From: Sphagnum compactum
Taxonomy: Eukaryota; Bryophyta; Sphagnopsida; Sphagnales
Length of the DNA: 64,000 nucleotides
NCBI GenBank assembly: GCA_965153455.1
Contig: OZ234499.1
Span: 17,356,271-17,420,270 of the forward strand
Direction: 5' to 3'
Both the position numbers and the translations under genes were made by a program. Position 1 is the stretch's first letter. Every line of letters begins with the position of its first letter. The notes below the pieces were generated by a model. The model saw nothing but the letters and a program-made list of their open reading frames with translations. It had not been told where the DNA came from and ran no database searches. Positions 21,076 through 33,119 of this stretch are shown piece by piece.

Positions 21076-23280
21076 CACACGTGTTTTAAGATTGGGCGAA
21101 TTGTTTGAGGACATGTCTTGCTTTTAATTATTATTTATGTTTTTAAAACTAAAAGTTCTTTAAAATAATCTCAATTGTCTAATCTTCTGTCACTAGGATG
21201 ATGACGCTTGGCAAAGCATGGACCATTTGACACATGTCACTACTACATAAACATGGTTTCTCCACTACTAGCATCATGTCTAAAATGACTATAGTCAATA
21301 TCTAAAATACATTAATAGTGTGAAGTGACTTAATGTGTCCATCTTTACTAAGATCAAAAGTAGCAATGTCCGTTATGACTAAAAAATCTAGCATTATAGT
21401 TAAACCAGACAATATGTTGCACACGTGCTAAATGTGGGTGCCCATGTGGATTCGTCTATGTTGACTAATATAACTAACATGACTACAATTAGACATAAAA
21501 TATGACACACATGATTATAATGTTATTTTTAATGATGTGATATCAATAAAATGGAAAAAAAATCATGTTTTCATTTTTAAAACTTCATCATGAAAAAAAT
21601 GACAAAATGTATAGTTATCATGATTTCAATTAATTTACAAGGGAGAAATTTTGGAAAAAAATGTAATGAAAAAATGGAGTATTAATTTAAAATTTGCTAC
21701 TTTGTCACAATTATAGAAAAAAACCATAATAATTTACTAAATATACATGCTAATCTTGAATTATTCAAATCATATGATTCAATTTGTATTTGTGATGAAT
21801 GAATTGAATGCATATATATGGTCCAATTAAATTAACCCCAAAATAAACCATCTATTTATTTATTTATGATCAAATGACATGAGTAAAATGGAATAATGAA
21901 ATAAAGTAACTTCTTTTAATTTAATAAAAAAAATTTGAATAAAACTAATGTACATATCATTTAAATTTGACATTTATAAAATAAATTCAGTAATTTATAA
22001 AATTACAGTAAAATCCATTTTTATTACAAAAACATTATAACATTGAATTCAATTCTCTTAATTTTATTAAAAATTTTGATATAAGATTGAAGACATGCAA
22101 ATTTTAATACCATAATTTCAAAAGTGAATTTTTTTTGACATTTTTAAAGATATTTTGTTCAAACATTAATTTTTGATAAATATGTGGCATAAATCAAAAT
22201 ATGTAAATTAATGGAATGTCTAAAACTTTGGATTTAAAATATTATAAAATAGAAGTCAATGATGAAAGCAAAGAAACCAAATGTACCCATATAAATTATA
22301 TGTGAAATTTCTAACCCAAACAAAAGAAAACATTGCTTGAATTTTTGAAACAAATATTGAAAATGTGTTGAAATTGAAAGGAATCACAAAGTTCAATATG
22401 ATAATGATAATGAACTAATTTCTACTGAAATAGTTATAGATTATAACTCAATCAGAGATTTAATACATTACATATGAATTTTTTGAAAAAATACTTAAAA
22501 TTATTTTAGTTGTACATTTTGAAATGGAAAAAAACCACAAAGTTTCATGAAAATTAATAAATTAGATGTGTTTAAATAATATTTAAGTTTATAACTCAAT
22601 TCAAAGTTTCAAACGATGCATTTGAATTTGTTAATTAATGAATATTTAGAATAATTATTATTTACAGTTTTTGAACTAAAAATTACAAAGTTCTATGTAA
22701 TATTAAACCTACCAAATCAATTGAATCAAATAGTGATATAAAAAAAATCATTATTTTGTTGAAAATATGTTTTTATATATTTTGTGATGTAATTTTTTGT
22801 TATCATGTGAGGTGATGGCTTGAATAATATTATTAATATAAATATTAATAAGTAGTATTTAAAAGGATAATAATGAATAATATTAACTATTCAAATTAAT
22901 TTATTAATGTTTTTATATATCACCAAAGAAGGTAGTGTACTTTTTGAAAATTTTATGGGTTCAAAATCCTGTTCATTTTTGTTTCATTTCTTGTGGTTTT
23001 TTCTTTGAATTTATATTTTAAAAAGAAAAAATTCCTTAAAAATTTAAAAAATTAAATAGGTTTCAAAAGGTTTTATTTTCCAGATTAAGAAATATTATAT
23101 TTAAACAAATAATTTCAATTAATTTTTTGAAAATTAAATATAGTGTATTATGTTATATTAATTTCAAAACGTTGAAATTTTAATTAAATTTTATATTTGA
23201 ATTTTATTTTCCAAATAAAATTCACTAAAACCTTAAATTAAAATTTTGATTTTTGTACACATATGTAATATATATGATTA
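21076..23280. other. Very AT-rich, ORF-free DNA
   Basis: No reading frames of note. It may be the interior of the CACTA-like element or old intergenic repeat. Confidence 0.45.
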
Positions 23281-23289
23281 TTTTAAGTT

Positions 23290-23440
23290 CTTAACTACTT
23301 TTACCATGATTAATTTAATCATGGTTAGTTTAACTTCCTAAATAATTTAATCATAGTTAATTTAATTTAGATTAGTTTAACCATAATTAATTTAAGTTTT
23401 TAATTATTTTAACCATGATTAGTTTAGCTTAAATTTAGTC
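23290..23440. repeat. Degenerate TTTAACCATGATTA repeats with palindrome
   Basis: About five variants of TTTAAYCATGATTARTTTA occur in alternating orientation. ACCATGATTAA/T/TTAATCATGGT at 23303-23325 is a near-perfect 23-bp palindrome. Confidence 0.7.
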
Positions 23441-26290
23441 AATGTTAAGCCTTAAATTGGTTAACTTAGGTTTAGCTTTAGTTAGCATGGGTTTAGCCTT
23501 AGTACTAAAGGTACAATACTATTGTGGTCATCTTGTAACTCTTAGTATTGTGGCAAGCTTCATTAATGTCTCGTTTCATATGAACTCCACCCCTTGTCAT
23601 CTTGCACATGTACATGCACTTTCATCATGATCTTGCCTTGTAATCAAGGCCATCACCAAATGAAAAATATCACCTCAATTTTCTAAATGAAAACTTTTTT
23701 TTTTGGTCTTTTGTTTCCATATGATCCCACGTTAATGGGCACCTAGATCTCTTCATTCACAAGTGTTGGGAGAAACATTGAAAACTATAATATTCAAAGA
23801 ATCCTAATTGAAAAAAAATTTATTGACTTTGCATAAACAAGCCAAGTTTGGGTCTATAATGTGTGAACTTGTATTAAGTGTATTGAGTGTATGTGTTTTT
23901 TGGGTGGCTTTGACAGTTACATTTACCATCTTTTACATGAGATAAAATAGCCCGACACGATTTTACACTTACATGTGAAATGTATATATATTTTGTATGC
24001 ATTTACATTTGCCTTACTAATTTATCAAAGACCATATACACAATGCACATACAACATTGGCAAGACCAATTTTGGGAATTGTTGGTGACCAATTTGAAGT
24101 CCATCCAATATTTTGATACACTCATGTGTGGGTAGATAATGGGCATGTAATTACTCATATTGACTTGATTAGGTATACTTTTCAATTGAAATATTGAAAA
24201 TTCTAAATCATTTCCCATAAGTTTCTAACTTTATGACTGAAAAATATACCGACCTTTTGTGCTCCTAACCAAGTCGTGCACATGGCATTGATGTTAAACT
24301 TAATTTAGTTTCCCACAGGTTTAATAAAGCAATCTCATATATTACATTACTATCTTCTGGTAATTTCAAGAGGATGTTCTCCCAAATCACATTGTTTTTA
24401 GTTACTATGGTAAGAATTATAACAAATCACAACTTCCCAATAAAACCCTTTTACACTAAAGCTTGAAAGCCCATGACCATCAAAAATGAAAATCTTTGGT
24501 TGGAGGAACAGACACATGTCAGGGCACAAGTTCACTTTACACAAAAGTTGAAGGCATAAAGGAGAAAGGAAAGGTGAATAGATGAAAAATGAGCATTAAA
24601 TGCATTTGTTGGATAATGTTTCATGGTCTAATGGACTTATCTAAGGTGGGCCTAGCACAAAGTCAATTAGACCATGAGCCCAAAGAGCCATGATTGGTCT
24701 AAATTTTTTTAAAGCTTTGTTTCTAGTGCAATATGGAGTCTTCTCAATAGCTTTAGGTGTTTTGGACCAAAACATGTGTTTATGCATTACCCAATTGTTG
24801 GTGATTCATGTGCATATAATCTATTTATAGAATGCACTTTTGACTTTTGTAGAGGTATCCATATGGTTTATGGGTTATATAGGCATACTTTATTCCATGG
24901 TTGTGAAGGGGGCCTAAAAGGAGTAACATTTTATTATACAGAACCAAAACACAAAAAGAAAGCAACTTTCAAAGTACAAAGTGGGCTTAAGAATGCATGC
25001 AAAGATGGCCCCCTATGAATGGCCTTTGTATTCCCTTTGCCCTATGAACACCTCTATTTATGCCTTTGCATGCCCTCTGCAAGAAATCCCTTATGAAAGA
25101 GAATGAAAGGAAAGTGATGAAAAAGAAAGGAAAACCCCTAAATCAATAGTTTTAAAAAATTACATAAAATATCAAGTTAAATGTCAAAATTTATATGAAG
25201 TAAAATGTCACAAGTTTTGGCTCCGTTATAATACGTGAAGGTACCTTATCAAGTCTTTTTATCACTTTACATTACACTTCACAACTAGGGCTCACAAATA
25301 AATGATTTCAGAATTTTCAGGGGACGGCCTTTGGATGTGTTTTGAGGGCTCTCAGCATTTCCATGGTCATGGACCACGGTCCCTCACCAAAGCACATAAG
25401 GGGCCAGTTGGAGCACAACATTTAATTGGATTGTACTTAGGTTTTCTTTTTTCTTCCAGATGTGAGTATTACTTAGCCTGGCTATACCCTCTGGGCTAGT
25501 TAAGGTGTGGGTTAAAAGAGAAAAGGGTGCCCCATTGGCCAAACAAGGTCGGGTATCCAATACCAGTGAGGTTCAAAAGTGGGTAGTTTTTTCATGACCA
25601 TTTTGTCCAAGGGTAAATTTGGAATGCTTTTATTCATAACATTGGTAAGTACTATGCCTTTCCCTCACCAAATGTTTTCTACCAAAGTCCTTATGCCAAG
25701 GATACCCACAGTACTACCCTAAGCTGATGTCAGATTTACAAAAATTTGAAATTCCAGAATGGGAAGCTTCTCTTGATATTTCTATATTTCAGATAATTTT
25801 ACATTGATTTTGTGTAATAATGAAAGAACATTTCTTCATTCTCCCTGGCTTCCTTCTTTACCTCAAAACCTCATCTTTTTCACTAACTTACCTACCTGGA
25901 TTGAAATTGCTGAAAATTTCATGGCTCCCTGTGCCAAAAATTTGGAAGACAAAAGATGAGATGTCAAAACGCCTTGTTGCCTCTCAAAAATAAAAATAAT
26001 TATTTGGGCAATTGGGTGCTGAAACCAACAGCAGCATATAATAATACTTCATTGCTGTAAATTGCTAATTTATCAATCATGTAAAACTCCATGGTAAGTT
26101 GTCAAACTTTACTTTTTGGGTGGCAAAGTTTTGCTAGTGGAAAATAAAATATTATATATATATATATATAATTACTTTATTTTATTTTATTTTAAAAATT
26201 TGGCTCTTCAAAATTTCACCAATGTTTTTAAAATTTTACCAGACTAGACAATAGTTTCCAGTAGGTTTGCAAAAACACAGAAGGATATTT
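23441..26290. other. Gene-free stretch
   Basis: Nothing recognised. The short ORFs (24003-24218, 24776-25018 and 25302-25499) lack motifs. A (TA)n run lies at about 26153-26170. Confidence 0.4.
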
Positions 26291-26295
26291 AAATG

Positions 26296-26405
26296 TTCTC
26301 AGTTTTATATCTTGTTTATAGTTTAAAGTGGCTAAATCATCTATATGGATGATTCCCCCTGAAACTACTTCACAAAGTTGAGAAAAAAAAACACTGATAC
26401 ATGTC
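26296..26405 (+). repeat. Repeat family E, copy 1
   Basis: It shares TTTATAG, a GGCTAAATC block, ATGGATGAT(T/C) and CACAAAGTTGAG with A-rich AACACTGAT, in the same order as copies near 31.65 and 36.65 kb. Confidence 0.5.
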
Positions 26406-26944
26406 CCATGACTGAAGTAGGATTGGGATCTATATACTCTATCTACAGAGAGCTAGAACTAGCCATGAAGAGGAGACAAGGCATGTTGTTCTTCATAATC
26501 TTTGATATTTGTTGAGAATCTATACCCATCTCTTAGTGGATATTGCAGATTGAATGAGTCTCCAAGTGAAGCGCAATGAATGGAAGTGGAGTGGTATCGG
26601 GAAGCTGATTTCGGCAAGAAGCTGTTGTAACTTGATGTGCATGCAAAAGTGATCTTTTCAAAAGTAACTAGAAGTGTCGTATACATTCTATTTTTAAATC
26701 AATGACCGTTTGGTATGGAATCTGGATTCCTTTGGAGTGATGTTCAAGCTTCGCTCCATCCAGATCCTCAAGAAATCAGGATTCCTTGGGAGACTGAACA
26801 AGTGGGCCCAAATTGTAGCCCTCACATACACATATGGTTGTTCAACTGATAAAGACTGAGGTCATCTCCTGTCAGGACAGGTTTGCTCATACTTTTGCTC
26901 AGACATGCGGAAAAGTGTTTGGAACCATTCATGTGGACTGGTTC

Positions 26945-27130
26945 TTTAGTGAATATTATGAATGTGAGGGTTCCAGTGAACCAGCACCCAGCAGTGCACC
27001 AATCTGGATGGATGGTAGCAGGATGCCCAGGCTTTTTTCATTGATTCATGTCCTTGTGCTAACCACCTTGGTTAGCACATCTAGATTTTTATTTTTCTCC
27101 TCAGCCCTTCCCTTCCCTTGTCACCATTTA
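26945..27130 (+). repeat. Repeat family C, copy 1
   Basis: The blocks AGTGAACCAGCACCCA, CAGTGCACCAA and GATGGATGGT are also found at about 38607-38655 and, weaker, 56500-56540. All three copies precede pyrimidine-rich DNA with CCTA repeats. A hairpin, GTGCTAACC...GGTTAGCAC, lies at 27056-27078. Confidence 0.55.
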
Positions 27131-27139
27131 TATTTTTTC

Positions 27140-27800
27140 AACTGGAACCACACTGACCTACCTACCAACTAACAACCCCATCACCTTGACATACATGTTG
27201 ATGCTCACTTACTTACAAAGAGTTCTATTATCTGCTCCCACTTCCCTATTTACTTACCTATCTTAATCAACTTATTGGCATCTACCTACCTACCTACCCA
27301 CCAACTGCATGATGTCGGGGTCAATTAATTAGGGTATTGCAAGAACATGAATAGGTACTAGCTTGAAACCCTGTTCCCCTTGCCCCGCCCCCCTTATCTA
27401 CCTACCCATCAACTACATTCTGCCAATGTTGACCAATGAACATATTGCAAGGGCATAGGTAGGTGCTTTATGAATGTTGATGTTGATCAATGAGGGCATT
27501 GCAACATCTAGTAGGTATTTAGCTTGACACCCCCCATGCTATGTCGACCTACCTGCCCATCAATTACTTTATGCCAATGTCAATTGCAAGAGCATCAAGT
27601 AGGTTCTATTCTGACCAATGCCCCACCCCCCCCCCCCCCCCCTCACCTACCTACCTATCTACTAAGTACATGACATTGGCATTGATTGATGAAGATATTA
27701 CAAGAAAATTTGGTAGCTATTATCTTGACCCCCCACCTACCTACTACCCTTTGACATGGGCTTACATAAATGGCACCACCTACTTAACAAATAACCCTTC
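27140..27800 (+). repeat. Degenerate CCTA/CTAC tracts and poly-C run
   Basis: Repeated CTACCTACC runs occur near 27290, 27645 and 27735, with a pure C run near 27627. Between them a block of about 120 bp recurs loosely (ATTGCAAGAGCAT or GCAAGGGCAT, then TAGGT). Confidence 0.65.
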
Positions 27801-29346
27801 AAGGTCACCTTCCTCCAACTTGGACTTGGTGTGAAAAAATGGTGTTCAACACGAAGGTCAAAACAAAATAATAGTCGAATGTGCATATATCCCAATGCTT
27901 GTGTCTCAGAGTTCTTGGAAGGTGAACAAGGTGATATGCATATCCCATTGGAGTGGAACAAACATAAGAACTTGCCCTCACAAAAGGATATAAAAAACCC
28001 AACAATCAAAAACCATTATGAGCGTACTTGGTATAATGCAACACCCTTCTTAAGGTTCTTGTGGTAAGTGTAAATTGTGACCATGTATTTGAGCTCCTTC
28101 AAGTGAGTGTCACCATTTTTCAAATGCATTGATGGTAACCAAAATTTTTGTCATGAATTTCATAATTTATTTTGATATTAAAAACTTCCTTGAATGGAAT
28201 CCAACAAAAAATAGTCATCCATCATTCCCATACATTTCAAATAACCATTTCAAGAAAAAAATGGTTGGATGGGTTTGTGTGAATCAAAATTATAACTACA
28301 TAGTGAAAATATTATTTAATAATTTGAAAAAATTTATAGCATCTTCATCCCACTTGAATTTGTCCTTATTTGTAAGTCATGTCAAAGGGGTAACAATGAT
28401 CTTTGAATATTCTTTGATAAAAATTGGATATAAAGTTTACAAATCCCAATAAACATTGGATGTTGTGAACCAAAGATGGGGCGAATCAATGACAATCTAA
28501 TTTTTTTTTAAATCTGTTAATAAACCATTGTTGGAAATGAGACCTAGTCCTAGAACTGTATTTTTGATTGATGAAAAATATTTTTCCAATTTTGCATACA
28601 ACCCTTTCTCTTGAAGCTTGTTGATGATAAGACGTACATGTTTCAAATGTTTTTATGTGTTCTTGAAAAATATCAAGATGTTCCAAGTAAAAACCACAAA
28701 GTCATTTAAGAATTCCTTAACTATGTCATTCATCATGTGTTGAAAAATTCTAGGGCATTCATAAGAACAAAAGGCATGACATTGTATTTGAAATGGCCAT
28801 ACCTTGTGTGGAATGATGTTTTCCACTTGTCATTTTTTTTTAAGCATACAAGATTGTAAGCATTTTTCAAGTTGATTTTTGTGAGTACTTTTATTTGAGT
28901 GAGTTGCTTAAGAAGTCCTAAAATCAATGACTTACAAAGAAAGACAAATTTGACATGATTTACAAACAAGGACTTCACAAAGAGTTAGTGGTGCACTTGT
29001 AGGTGATTTTGAACAGTCTTTGCATGACTTCACAAAGAGTAGTGGTGCATTTTTAGGTGATTTTGAATGTTGTACGAAGTTCATGGAAATATTTTCATTG
29101 ATGTAATTTGATAGTTTGGCCAATTCATTCTAAGAAAGGTTGTAAATGTGTTTGAATGGTGGTTGCATTCCTTTTTATAATTTAATTACACAGTCATATG
29201 GTTAGTGTTGTGGTAATATGTCTTGACATTTTTCTTTTCAAATATGTCCTTGAAATCTTGATATTGTGGTGGAAATGCATTTGTATTTTGTTTCTCAAAA
29301 TTCTTTGTTAGGGTAATATAAACTATAAAAGGTGTGTTGGTCCTGT

Positions 29347-29383
<37 letters not shown>

Positions 29384-30200
29384 CACCAATCAAATAAATT
29401 TTTGCCTTTGGTGAAAAATCAATCATGGAGAAGATTATTAGATTGGAAAGTAATTTGATGACGTTGAACATGATGCTCAAATAAACTCATTCAATTTTTA
29501 AAGGTTGCATCTCTTAGTCACATTTCTCAAAACAAGGGTATGTTCATCAATTATTTCATAAGGTACTAGGTTTGACTTTTATAATAGCTAAAGGTATGCT
29601 TGTCTAGTATAATTTCATCAACAAAATATGCCATTGCACCATTTTTTATTAATGTTTCTACATGTATGATATGTTCAACAATATGTGCATGTCTATAAGG
29701 ATTATGAAAAAAGGTAAATGGTCAGAAGGTAGATTTAGATTTTATGTTTTCTTTGAAATGTTGTTTTCTAGTTGTAAAACCTCTATTAAAATTGAACAAA
29801 AAAAAATTTACTCGCATTTATTCATTAATTAGTTTTGAACCTTGTAAATTATCTTGTTTGGACATCTTGTGCAACATTCCCAAGCTCTGCATAATATAAG
29901 CAAAGCCTTAGTTGTTATTGATGTTGTTTAATTTCTAATGTGAAAGGCTTGAATCATGCATCATCAACTTGCATAGTATCATTGCCTAGTGCTTGACCAC
30001 GAGTTGTAGGTAGTGTGTCTATAGGTAGTGTGTTTGTAGATGTTATTTGTAAACATTCGTGTGTAAGATTCAAGTTGCCTTTCTTGTCATCTTTCAAATA
30101 AACAATTATTCCACATGATGGCTTGAATGGTGAATTTGCTTAAGGTGTTCACCTTTGGCATTCTAAACATGAAATCCTTCAAACCCCAATGAAATTAATT
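27800..30200 (-). pseudogene. Fossil Ty3/gypsy (chromovirus-like) gag-pol
   Basis: Read on the minus strand, recognisable pieces appear in normal order. A worn zinc knuckle (LCLYYAELGNVAQD) lies near 29.9 kb, and a protease-like AMAYFVDEIILDKH near 29.6 kb. An RT upstream block, PPQYQDFKDIFEKK, sits near 29.27 kb, then LAKLSNYINENISMNF near 29.1 kb. The RT core KINLKNAYNLV, KWKTSFHTRYGHFKY and VMPFVLMNA is at 28740-28980. A further piece, HLDIFQEHIK, is at about 28.65 kb, and RNase H-like FEKW-HSLEGA near 28.1 kb. The TRYGHFEY/VMPFGL-type RT resembles Tcn1-like chromoviruses, known from fungi and seed-free plants. The catalytic Asp of the first RT motif is replaced by Asn (KINL). Stops and frameshifts are everywhere, and no LTRs were found. 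Confidence 0.7.
29351..29380. repeat. (TA)n microsatellite
   Basis: A perfect TA run inside the fossil gypsy element. It separates the protease-like and RT-like pieces. Confidence 0.95.
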
Positions 30201-30419
30201 GATGTGACCTTTTTCATTCCAATTAACATCGTAATTAACAAAATGTAACAATCATGTTAATTGTTAAATGCTTGTAGTGCACCCATTTATATTATTTACA
30301 AGTTTAAAATAAAAAATAACAAAAAATATGGGATAAAATTTTGGAAAGGATAAACATTCTCATATCTCATACAACAATAGAACCTTTTATCTTATATGAA
30401 ATTATTTTTAGATAGTTAA

Positions 30420-30850
30420 GTAAGCACACGAATTATGTAAATAAGTAAATAATTAGGAGTTAGGTGCACTAATTAGGTAGGTAGGTAAAGAGGTAGGTAG
30501 ATATGTTATACACTACAGTTAGTCAATTATGTAGGAGTTACAATAAAAATAGTATTTAATTATTTAGTTACACACTAATTAATGTACGTTAGATAGGTAA
30601 TTAAATAATTATCTAGTAATTTAGGCTAGGTATCTAAATAACCTATCCTAAGTTACATACTTAAAGCTACCTAGAACTATTTAGACCACCTACATACTAT
30701 CCTAAATTAAATATACAGGTACTTAGACTACATACTTAAGATAAGTATATATAGGTAAATATTTTAGGTACGTAAGCTAGGTATAATAAGTAGCTTAATA
30801 GTATAGACCTATGTATACCTATGCATATAGGTAGTTAAAAAGGGTTTAAA
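30420..30850 (-). repeat. Degenerate TAGG/CCTA tract
   Basis: About 430 bp dominated by AGGTA, TAGGTAGGTAGG and CTAGGTA words. Together with the CCTA tract at 27.2-27.8 kb it brackets the fossil gypsy element in opposite orientation. Confidence 0.65.
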
Positions 30851-31635
30851 GCAGTCCACTTGGATGCAAAGTTGCAAATGTGCATAATGTTTTATCCATT
30901 TAACAAGGTACTATTTCGTCCATCCTTGAAACAAGATTGCGAAAATAGTTAAACAAATGATTTGTGATGTAACAATGTACCTTGTAGTTACATGACATCA
31001 TATCTTTAATCAACATATCAACTATAGGTTAATTAGGAAGTTTGCTAGTGTCAAAAATATTTTGAAGGTGGCCCTTGAATTGAAGGTTGTTTCTAATTGT
31101 CTACCAAATTAGTAGGCGAATCTATTTACTTGGTAATGCATGGAATTTTTGTAAATATTAAAAAATATGAAATCACAACATAAGTTGAGAACATGTAGTT
31201 GAAACTTTTCTAAATGAAAAGGGGCATATTTCCTTCATCAATGTGAAATGGCACAAAGGAAAGGTGGGGTGAAGTTACTTGAAGCTTCTTTGATTAGGGA
31301 CCATTTGCTAGTTGGGATTGTTTCCTCGTGTTGATTAGCTTTTTTTTTTTTGAAAAATTCATGGTTTCCAACTTCTTCATTGCTGGGTCATTCAATATTA
31401 GTTCATCTTGGAGATTGCAAGTTTTTAACAAAAGTGAGGTTGTAATGCACTCAAGTTAGAGCAAAGACTAGTAGAAGACCTTGTTGGGGAAGACATGGGA
31501 ATATTTTATTTTCATTTGAACATCACCACACATTCATGGGGCTAATGATTTGAATGTCTTCACCATAATGATTTCTATGTTTTCATCATGTAGTCAAAAA
31601 TATAGAAGGATGATTAAAGATAATTTGTACTTTAT
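30851..31635. other. Gene-free stretch
   Basis: AT-rich; nothing recognised. Confidence 0.4.
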
Positions 31636-31639
31636 TTCT

Positions 31640-31745
31640 GGTTTATAGCCAGATTTGGTTAAATCTTCCTTTGGGATGATCGTCACTTCGGATGGATAAT
31701 TAGCACTTCCGCCACAAACGAAATTTGCTACAAAAAACACTGATG
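31640..31745 (+). repeat. Repeat family E, copy 2
   Basis: It holds TTTATAGCCAGATTTGG, then GGGATGATCGTCACTTC and ACAAAAAACACTGATGG, matching copies at 26.3 and 36.65 kb, and in reverse at 37.5 kb. It explains the 132-codon minus ORF here (31594-31992), whose end resembles the plus ORF at 37353-37586. Confidence 0.5.
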
Positions 31746-32555
31746 GTGATATTATGCACACCCATACACAGGCCATTTGTGATTTATGGATCCATTTCCA
31801 TCCATGCTTAGATCTGTGTAAGACAGCCAATTTATGTACATATGTACCCAAATAGAGAGAACACATCCAGCACAAGTTTCCATCTCCATATGAAGAAGTA
31901 CGTATGTAGCTGGTTGCTATGCCCGTGACACCCGAGGTATATAGACTAGGTAGGTATGTGCCACGAGCATGCAGGTTACTGGACATAACCATCCATCGTG
32001 CGAATCAAGATGGCCTCTTGTCATCCATGCAGAGAGTGATTATGAAATCATCATCCAAGCTGTGAAGGGTTACAGAATCATTGGGGGCAATGAGAGCCCA
32101 GGGTAGTTCCTTGTGCTAACTAGTAGGTAGCTATTGGAACAGAGGTTTGAAGGGTTATGGGTTGTAACTCACAACCTGACAGCCAATCCGAGAATCCAGA
32201 TTCTGCAGAGGGATGGTTATGGAATCTAGAATGTGCAGTGCACACAGATTTTATTTGTGTGAAAGGGGGGGGGGAACATGGACTGTCAAGACAAATATCC
32301 TTGCCTCTTACTGGGAGCTCAAAGGGAGACCAGGTAACTGAACCCACTCATCAGGATGCTCTCAGAACAGACACAGCAAAAAATTATTGCAAAAGTTGTT
32401 TCCCTGTGTTCTCTTCCTGCATGTAAGTTCTTGGCATCTGACTATTGGACTATGTCCAAATCCAGGAATCTCAAAAAATGTGCATACAATAAAGTTATCA
32501 ACAAAGTCAGGCTATTAGGGGGCGAGAATGGCCAGTTTGGGCCTCATAGGGCATC
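31746..32555. other. Gene-free stretch
   Basis: Short ORFs overlap on both strands (32120-32426); no motif. A G-run lies at about 32265. Confidence 0.4.
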
Positions 32556-32559
32556 AAAT

Positions 32560-32780
32560 GCTTACCTGGGAATCTAATTTTACAAAAGGAAATAACTTGA
32601 CCCAAACTAGTTTTTCCACCAATTTTGGTGGTAAATTGAGTTTCATCCCCTCTTTCCTTTTCCCTGAGCGCCTTCACTGCTGCTACATATATTTTTACTG
32701 GTGCTACCTGTACAACTACTATAATTACTCTTGAACATTGTGCATTAAATGTTGAGTTTCAGCATTTATGCTGAGATTTA
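32560..32780 (+). repeat. Dispersed repeat family D, copy 3
   Basis: It holds CCAAACTAGTTTTTCCACC, AATTGAGTTTCATC, GCCTTCACTGCTGCTACA and CATTAAATGTTGAGTTTCAG, as in the copies at 12.95 and (inverted) 16.0 kb. Confidence 0.6.
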
Positions 32781-33066
32781 GTAAAATTTCCTTACTTTGC
32801 GCGTACCACTGAAAGAGGAGTTAGGGAGTGAAAGCAAAGAGAATAGGGGTGAAAGAGAGGGTGACTTTAAGGATAACTTAATAACTTACCGAGTAAAAGC
32901 TGGAGATCTGAACTGTGCCTCTTTGTGTTGTTGTGGTGATGCCTTCAGCCACGTCCATCATCAGCCACTGCCACAAAGTCAGGACTTAAAAAAGAAAGTG
33001 ATCACAAGTCCCTTGCAGACCTGCGAGATGATGCACCTAAACTTTTCTATAGCTTTTTTGCTTACA

Positions 33067-33119
33067 CATGTTGTCTGAATTTGTGATCATACTGTTGTGT
33101 ACACAATTCAGACAACATG
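33067..33119. repeat. 18-bp hairpin
   Basis: The arms CATGTTGTCTGAATTTGTG (33067-33085) and CACAATTCAGACAACATG (33102-33119) pair fully except for one bulged T. The loop is 16 bases. Confidence 0.85.

Noticed and set aside
24715-24735. TTTCTAGTG as the far end of the CACTA-like element
   Set aside because: Only CACTAG is shared with the left end, and the flanking triplet CAA does not match TTA.
31594-31992. 132-codon minus ORF as a gene
   Set aside because: Its C-terminal third coincides with a family E repeat arm also found at 26.3, 36.65 and 37.5 kb; no known domain.
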